Source: Pseudomonadota bacterium (GTDB lineage Bacteria; Pseudomonadota; Gammaproteobacteria; Xanthomonadales; Rhodanobacteraceae). Taken from it: DNA of 11,072 nucleotides. Made by a program: the position numbers and the translations under genes. The stretch lies in NCBI GenBank assembly GCA_018241165.1, contig JAFEEK010000451.1:1-11072 (forward strand), in the 5' to 3' direction. Below, in pieces: positions 7,194-11,072 of the stretch (position 1 is its first letter; the number at the start of each line of letters is the position of its first letter). The notes beneath the pieces are model-generated. The model ran no database searches, was not told the DNA's origin, and saw only the letters and a program-made list of their open reading frames with translations.

Positions 7194-7222
7194 TTGACCG
7201 GCGGTGCGACGGCTGCTAATTT
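7194..7222 (+). promoter_or_regulatory. Probable promoter of the S53 protease gene
   Basis: TTGACC (7194-7199, five of six to the -35 consensus) is separated by 17 nt from TAATTT (7217-7222), which carries the extended -10 TGC at 7214-7216. Transcription would start near 7229. An AT-rich stretch (7151-7170) and a T-run (7187-7192) lie just upstream and could act as an UP element. This is the best promoter-like pair in the gap, and it leaves an untranslated leader of about 214 nt. Confidence 0.5.
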
Positions 7223-7228
7223 CCCGCC

Positions 7229-7442
7229 CGCCTTGGGTGAGGGGCTTTGTTTCCAGGGCAATCTCGAAGGATTCGATCGCGGACGCCACGGAACAGTCGC
7301 GGCTTCCGCAACGGTGCGTGTGTCCCGGCTACTCGCAGGCCGGGCCCGCGCCGGATCGGATATCGAGGCGCGAAGGATCGCCTAGCCGCGCGGTTCGCAA
7401 GAATCGTGTCCATCCAATCAATCTTGTAGGGGTTCTCATCGA
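7229..7442 (+). promoter_or_regulatory. Long structured 5' leader of the protease mRNA
   Basis: If transcription starts near 7229, the leader is about 214 nt. Visible hairpins are TCGAA/TTCGA (7264-7268/7272-7276), CGGAA/TTCCG (7289-7293/7304-7308) and CCCGGC/GCCGGG (7324-7329/7339-7344). CAGGGCAA (7254-7261) and GGACGCCACGG (7281-7291) recall conserved pieces of GEMM-I c-di-GMP riboswitches, but the central CAAAG of the GACGCAAAGCC element is absent, so this is not a confident riboswitch. TAGGGG (7427-7432) is the likely ribosome binding site, 10 nt before the ATG. Confidence 0.35.
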
Positions 7443-10001
7443 ATGAACAAGCACTACGGAACAGGTTTGCGGCGCTCGGCGCTGGTTCTTGCGACCGCGC
7501 TTGCGTTTGGCGTTGCCGGTTTGGCAAGCGCCGCAGAAGGGGGAGTCGTTCGCGTCGGTCCGCCGGCCAACATGCATCCGAACGATATGATCATGGGGCC
7601 GTTGTCCGCGACGGAGCCGATGCATATCCAGGTTGCGCTCAAATTGCGCCACCAGGAAGACCTGAATGCGTATATCGCCGGGCTGGGTGTTCCGGGCGCT
7701 GCGCAGGCGCCGATGAGCCCCGAGCAGTTCATCGCCAGGTACGCGCCGAGCCAGAGTCAGGCGCAGGATGTGGCGAACTTTCTGAGCGAGTCCGGATTCA
7801 CGAACATCGTCATCGCGCCGAATCGCGTGCTGGTGTCCGCAGATGCCACGTCGGCGAAGGTCGCGGCTGCCTTCCAGACGGCGTTTTCCGCTGTGCGTAC
7901 GGCAAGTGGAACGATGGGGTACATGAACAGCAGTTCGGTGCATGTGCCTTCCAACCTGCAAGGCTCGGTGTTGTCGGTGATCGGCCTCCAGAACGTGCAC
8001 GGTGCGCATACGACGCTGCAGCATGCCGATCCGAATGCGATGACGCCGATGGCCGTGACCGGGCACAACCCGGTGGAATTCGCGTCGATTTACGGCGGCA
8101 GCGGGCAGACCACTGGCGCTGGCGTGACGGTGGGCATCATCACCCAGGGCAAGATCACGCAGACGATCACCGACCTGAACTCGTTCACCTCGCAAAACGG
8201 GCTGGCCACGGTGACCACGCAGACGGTCAACACCAACGGCACCAGCACCGACACCAGTGGCGTCGACGAATGGAATCTGGACAGCCAGGATATCGTCGGC
8301 ATGGCCGGTGGCCAGGTCGGCAAGATCATTTTCTACAACATCCCCACCTTGTCCAACGCGAACCTGACCGCCGACTTCAACACGGTGGTGACCGCCAACG
8401 CGGCCAAGATCATCAACGTCTCGCTGGGCGAATGCGAGACCGACGCCCAGGGCGACGGTTCCGCGGCAGCCCAGGATCAGACCTTCCAGCAGGCGGTGGC
8501 GCAAGGCCAGACGATTTCGGTTTCCACGGGTGACTCCGGTTCCGACGAGTGCGGCAATGGCGGCATCACGCCGAGTTGGCCGGCGGCATCGCAATATGTG
8601 ATCGCCGTGGCAGGTACCACGCTCAATGCGTCCACCACCACGTGGAGCAGCGAAACCGTGTGGGCCAGCTCCGGTGGCAGCGCGAGTACATTCGAGCCCA
8701 AGCCGAGTTGGCAGACGCTGTATTCGGGAAGCACGCGCGGCGTTGCCGACGTGGCTTTCGACGGCGATCCGAACAGCGGCGCGAAGATCATCGTCAACGG
8801 TTCCAGCACACAGGTCGGCGGCACCAGTTTGTCCTCGCCGCTGTTTGTGGGTACGTGGACGCGCGTCATCGCCGCCAAGGGCACCAACGTTGGCTTTGCG
8901 GGCCCGCAAATCTACCAGTTGCCGGCCAGCACCTTCCACGATGTCACGTCGGGCAGCAATGGAAGCTCGTGCTGCACGGCATCGGCCGGGTACGACCTCG
9001 CCTCCGGTCGCGGCAGCATGATCATCTCCAGCGTGCTGGCGAATATCGGTGGTGGTGGCGGCACGAACCAGCCACCGGTGGCGAACTTCAGCTTTACCAC
9101 CAATGGGCTGGCTGCCAGTTTCACCGACAATTCCAGCGACAGCGATGGAACCATTGCCTCGCGCGCGTGGACATTCGGCGATGGCGGTACGTCTACGGCG
9201 ACCAACCCCAGCCACACCTACGCGGCAGCAGGCACCTACAGCGTGAAAGAAACCGTGACCGACAATGGCGGCGCAACCGGCAGCAAGACCGCTTCTGTGA
9301 CCGTGGCCAGCAGCGGCGGTGGCGGCGGTGGCGGCACGGTGCTGCAAAATGGCGTGGCCGTGACCGGACTGTCGGCCGCGACCGGCGGGCAGCTGACCTA
9401 CACCATGGTCGTACCGGCGGGTGCCACGAACCTGTCGTTCGCCATCTCCGGCGGCACCGGCGACGCGGACTTGTACGTCAAGTTCGGTTCCGCGCCGACG
9501 CTGTCGAGCTATGACTGTCGTCCTTACATCACCGGCAACAACGAAACCTGCAACATTTCCAACGTGCAGGCCGGCACCTACTACGTGATGCTCAATAGCT
9601 ACGCCGCGTTCTCGGGCGTTTCGCTGGTCGGCAACTACACGGCCGGTGGCGGTGGTGGCGGTGGCAGCGGCTGCACGCCGAGCGGCACCTTGCTGTGCAG
9701 TGGCAGCACCGTGACGGGCCTGTCGGCAGCCAAGGGCAGCTGGAGTTCGTACTACACGATCGTGATTCCTTCCGGCGCAACCAGCCTGACGGTTTCGATC
9801 TCCGGTGGCACCGGTGATGCCGACTTGTACGTGCGCAAGAGTGCCAAGCCGACGACATCCAGCTATACCTGCCGTCCGTACCTGACCGGCAACAGCGAAA
9901 CCTGCACGATCAGCTCGCCAACGGTGGGAGCGACCTACTACATCGGCGTGAGGGCGTACGCGGCCTATTCGGGCGTGACGCTGAGCACCACGATCCAGTA
10001 G
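7443..10001 (+). CDS. Secreted S53 (sedolisin/xanthomonalisin-type) serine-carboxyl peptidase with PKD and two PPC domains
   Basis: The 852-residue product is an exported acid-type endopeptidase precursor. A signal peptide covers 1-30 (RR, hydrophobic ALVLATALAFGVAGL, cut near ASA|AE). The activation pro-domain spans about 45-190. The S53 catalytic domain (about 205-535) shows ExxxD at E276/D280, the oxyanion Asp364 in STGDSGS, and catalytic Ser462 in GGTSLSSP (459-466). Asp500 (FHDV) and Asp518 (AGYD) match the calcium site. A PKD domain follows (543-622, WTFGDGG, HTYAAAGTYSV), then two PPC domains (about 634-733 and 756-852) containing GDADLYV. Glycine runs at 536-540, 625-631 and 735-741 link them. 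Ten cysteines are present. Maturation should be autocatalytic, with the PPC domains aiding secretion or being trimmed. The start follows TAGGGG by 10 nt. The gene is monocistronic, with a long leader and a terminator. Confidence 0.95.
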   Translation: MNKHYGTGLRRSALVLATALAFGVAGLASAAEGGVVRVGPPANMHPNDMIMGPLSATEPMHIQVALKLRHQEDLNAYIAGLGVPGAAQAPMSPEQFIARYAPSQSQAQDVANFLSESGFTNIVIAPNRVLVSADATSAKVAAAFQTAFSAVRTASGTMGYMNSSSVHVPSNLQGSVLSVIGLQNVHGAHTTLQHADPNAMTPMAVTGHNPVEFASIYGGSGQTTGAGVTVGIITQGKITQTITDLNSFTSQNGLATVTTQTVNTNGTSTDTSGVDEWNLDSQDIVGMAGGQVGKIIFYNIPTLSNANLTADFNTVVTANAAKIINVSLGECETDAQGDGSAAAQDQTFQQAVAQGQTISVSTGDSGSDECGNGGITPSWPAASQYVIAVAGTTLNASTTTWSSETVWASSGGSASTFEPKPSWQTLYSGSTRGVADVAFDGDPNSGAKIIVNGSSTQVGGTSLSSPLFVGTWTRVIAAKGTNVGFAGPQIYQLPASTFHDVTSGSNGSSCCTASAGYDLASGRGSMIISSVLANIGGGGGTNQPPVANFSFTTNGLAASFTDNSSDSDGTIASRAWTFGDGGTSTATNPSHTYAAAGTYSVKETVTDNGGATGSKTASVTVASSGGGGGGGTVLQNGVAVTGLSAATGGQLTYTMVVPAGATNLSFAISGGTGDADLYVKFGSAPTLSSYDCRPYITGNNETCNISNVQAGTYYVMLNSYAAFSGVSLVGNYTAGGGGGGGSGCTPSGTLLCSGSTVTGLSAAKGSWSSYYTIVIPSGATSLTVSISGGTGDADLYVRKSAKPTTSSYTCRPYLTGNSETCTISSPTVGATYYIGVRAYAAYSGVTLSTTIQ

Positions 10002-10055
10002 CGCCAATCGGGAAATCCCGCAACGGGTTGCGCTAGCGGCCCGTTGCGAAACCTC

Positions 10056-10080
10056 AAGGGCCGCGCATGCGGCCCTTTTT
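10056..10080 (+). terminator. Intrinsic terminator of the protease gene
   Basis: GGGCCGC (10058-10064) pairs with GCGGCCC (10069-10075) around a GCAT loop, extended by two A-T pairs, and is followed directly by TTTTT (10076-10080). A second hairpin, CAACGGG/CCCGTTG (10021-10027/10040-10046), lies just upstream, 20 nt after the protease stop. The last T overlaps the stop codon of the convergent asparaginase-like gene; the opposite strand lacks a clean U-tract, so this terminator mainly serves the protease. Confidence 0.9.
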
Positions 10081-10568
10081 CATGCGCCTTCGAAGCGGTT
10101 CGCCTCGCGGTTCTTGCGCACGCGCGCCGGATCCCACACGCGCCCGTTCATGGCGATGTAGACGCCGTCGGGAAGCGCTTGAATCGCGCCGACTGCGCAG
10201 CCGATGTTGAACACCGCGTCCGAGCCCTGGAAGCGCGCGGGATTCAGCGCGCCGGTCAACACGATGACCTTGCCCGAAATGCCGGCGAGCGCGCGCGCGG
10301 TTTCCACCATCGTGTCGGTGCCGTGCGTGACCAGCACGTGTCGGTGCGGCTGCGCGGCGATCGTGCGCCGGACCAGGTCGCGGTCGGCATCGTCCATGTG
10401 CAGGCTGTCCTTGCGCATCAGCGCGATCGTCTCGAACTCGAAGGCGACGCCGAGCTGCTTGAGGATCTCGCCGATCTGCGGCGCACCGATCTGGTACGCG
10501 GACTTGTCGTCGAAGTAGATCTTGTCGATCGTGCCGCCGGTGGCGACGATGGTGAGGTGTTGGAGCAT
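10080..10568 (-). CDS. One-domain asparaginase-like protein
   Basis: The product has 162 residues, about half of a normal L-asparaginase (about 330), and corresponds to its N-terminal domain only. It keeps the two threonine motifs: TGGTIDK (10-16, nucleophile Thr13) and HGTDTM (82-87, Thr84/Asp85). KVIVLTGALNPARF (100-113) and MNGRVWDPARVRKN (140-153) follow, where Lys152 probably takes the place of the catalytic-triad Lys. Classical asparaginases build each active site with help from the C-terminal domain of a partner subunit, which is missing here, so activity is uncertain. The C-terminus ends cleanly at a TGA next to a terminator, with no sign of a frameshift; short asparaginase-domain proteins of this size occur in related proteobacteria. 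TGAGGA, overlapping the stop of the upstream acyl-CoA dehydrogenase gene, is its ribosome binding site, so the two genes should be co-transcribed. Confidence 0.88.
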   Translation of the reverse strand: MLQHLTIVATGGTIDKIYFDDKSAYQIGAPQIGEILKQLGVAFEFETIALMRKDSLHMDDADRDLVRRTIAAQPHRHVLVTHGTDTMVETARALAGISGKVIVLTGALNPARFQGSDAVFNIGCAVGAIQALPDGVYIAMNGRVWDPARVRKNREANRFEGA

Positions 10569-10578
10569 GTCGCGATCC

Positions 10579-11072
10579 TCAATAACTGTCGCTGGCCAGC
10601 ATGGTTGCGTCGCGCAATCCGTCGGGTTTCAGGCGCAACAGCCGGTGTTCGGCGAAGCGGCGCGCAGCTGCGCCCGGGCGCGGGTCGTTCTCGGCGCGCA
10701 GCGCCCATTCGGCGTGGCGCGCGAGCAGGGCGAGCGCGAACGTGCGCGCCAGGCCAAACGCAAGTTCGCGGCCGCCGGCTTCCAGGCGATGGCGCTCGCC
10801 GGCGCTGGCTTTCTGCAGCCATTCGGCGATCGCGGTTGCCGCCATGCGTACGGCGCGCGCGCACGGTTCGAGCTCGCTCGCCTGCACCTGAGACAGGATC
10901 GTGCGCTGCGCAGTGAGCAGCGATTGCAGCCCGCCGGCGGCACGCAGGGCGCGCTGGAAATCCAGCGCCTGCACATTGCTTGCGCCTTCCCAGATCGGCC
11001 ACACCTGTGCGTCGCGCAGCAGTTGCGGAATGCCGCTGTCTTCCAGGTAACCGACGCCGCCGATGCATTCGC
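10579..11072 (-). CDS. Acyl-CoA dehydrogenase, AidB-like, C-terminal part (runs off the window)
   Basis: Only the last 163 residues are visible; the gene continues past the right edge. It begins ECIGGVGYLEDSG, the conserved (E/C)xGGxGY motif of the C-terminal helical domain, followed by PQLLRDAQV and WPIWEGASNVQALDFQRAL, the IWEG(S/A)xNVQALD signature of AidB-like acyl-CoA dehydrogenases. These are FAD flavoenzymes; most oxidise acyl-CoA thioesters, while AidB itself is linked to alkylation damage. The remaining 120 residues (QASELEPCARAVR, FGLARTFALALLARHAEWAL) are helical and Arg/Ala-rich, as expected for the extended tail of this subgroup. The stop at 10579-10581 lies 10 nt before the asparaginase-like gene, indicating an operon. 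The frame needs no internal start: a Met at 11004 is inside the domain. The substrate cannot be told. Confidence 0.9.
   Translation of the reverse strand, partial: ECIGGVGYLEDSGIPQLLRDAQVWPIWEGASNVQALDFQRALRAAGGLQSLLTAQRTILSQVQASELEPCARAVRMAATAIAEWLQKASAGERHRLEAGGRELAFGLARTFALALLARHAEWALRAENDPRPGAAARRFAEHRLLRLKPDGLRDATMLASDSY

Larger units (their letters stand above)
6872..7442. other. 571-nt gene-poor region upstream of the protease
   Basis: No convincing gene lies here. The left part has an AT-rich patch (6911-6945, TTCACTTATATAAA and TAATAAGTATAC) unlike the GC-rich surroundings. The middle (7033-7179) can encode a 48-residue plus-strand peptide (start MTSGMVSSAKYCRF), and the opposite strand can encode up to 100 residues. 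Neither has a clear Shine-Dalgarno site or a recognisable family, and they overlap each other. The right part holds the protease promoter and its long leader. A decayed gene or mobile element, or a small RNA, is possible for 6890-7180, but nothing in the sequence decides it. Confidence 0.5.

Noticed and set aside
7329..10007. 892-codon open frame antisense to the S53 protease
   Set aside because: It mirrors the whole protease gene, its product is a low-complexity Arg/Ala/Gly/His-rich string with no domain, and the sense strand encodes an obvious complete enzyme. Long antisense frames are common at this GC content.
10204..10916. Plus-strand open frames opposite the asparaginase and acyl-CoA dehydrogenase genes
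   Set aside because: They are shadows of two clearly recognisable minus-strand genes, with no domain and no ribosome binding site.

Overview
The window is about 11 kb of GC-rich bacterial chromosome with dense genes and short intergenic gaps. The gene types suggest a gammaproteobacterium of the Xanthomonadales (Xanthomonadaceae or Rhodanobacteraceae-like): a sedolisin/xanthomonalisin-type S53 protease with PKD and PPC tails, a stand-alone SufT, a short one-domain asparaginase beside an AidB-type acyl-CoA dehydrogenase, and a multi-domain degenerate GGDEF-EAL protein. This assignment is inference from recognised families, since no search could be run. I see no rRNA, tRNA, CRISPR array, intact insertion sequence or phage gene.

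Region 1 (1-1537): three minus-strand genes read away from 1435. They are a small ABM-fold protein, a GNAT acetyltransferase (2-nt gap) and a four-helix membrane protein (32-nt gap), probably one transcript. Across a 102-nt divergent gap lies a MocR/PdxR-type regulator (1538-2992). Inverted repeats in that gap are candidate operators, so this looks like a regulator plus its divergent target operon.

Region 2 (2993-3728): sufT, a DUF59/MIP18-family Fe-S assembly factor, has its own extended -10 promoter. It is followed by a compact cluster of four adjacent hairpins in the convergent gap.

Region 3 (3729-6871): a large minus-strand protein with an N-terminal helical region, two receiver-like domains, a degenerate GGDEF and a degenerate EAL. 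Almost every catalytic or ligand residue of the c-di-GMP enzymes is lost, so it is probably a signalling scaffold or effector rather than an enzyme. Divergent from it is a small two-helix membrane protein of unknown function.

Region 4 (6872-10080): a 571-nt gene-poor gap holds an AT-rich patch, a good promoter and a leader of roughly 214 nt ahead of a secreted 852-residue S53 peptidase. The enzyme has a signal peptide, pro-domain, catalytic domain, PKD domain and two duplicated PPC domains joined by glycine runs. A strong intrinsic terminator follows it.

Region 5 (10080-11072): a minus-strand pair, the C-terminal part of an acyl-CoA dehydrogenase that runs off the window, followed 10 nt later by a one-domain asparaginase-like protein.

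The points most worth a second look are the doubly degenerate GGDEF-EAL protein, the long structured leader of the protease (with a partial, incomplete resemblance to GEMM-I c-di-GMP riboswitches), the MocR-linked operon and the hairpin cluster. I do not see clear evidence of an entirely new multi-gene system.
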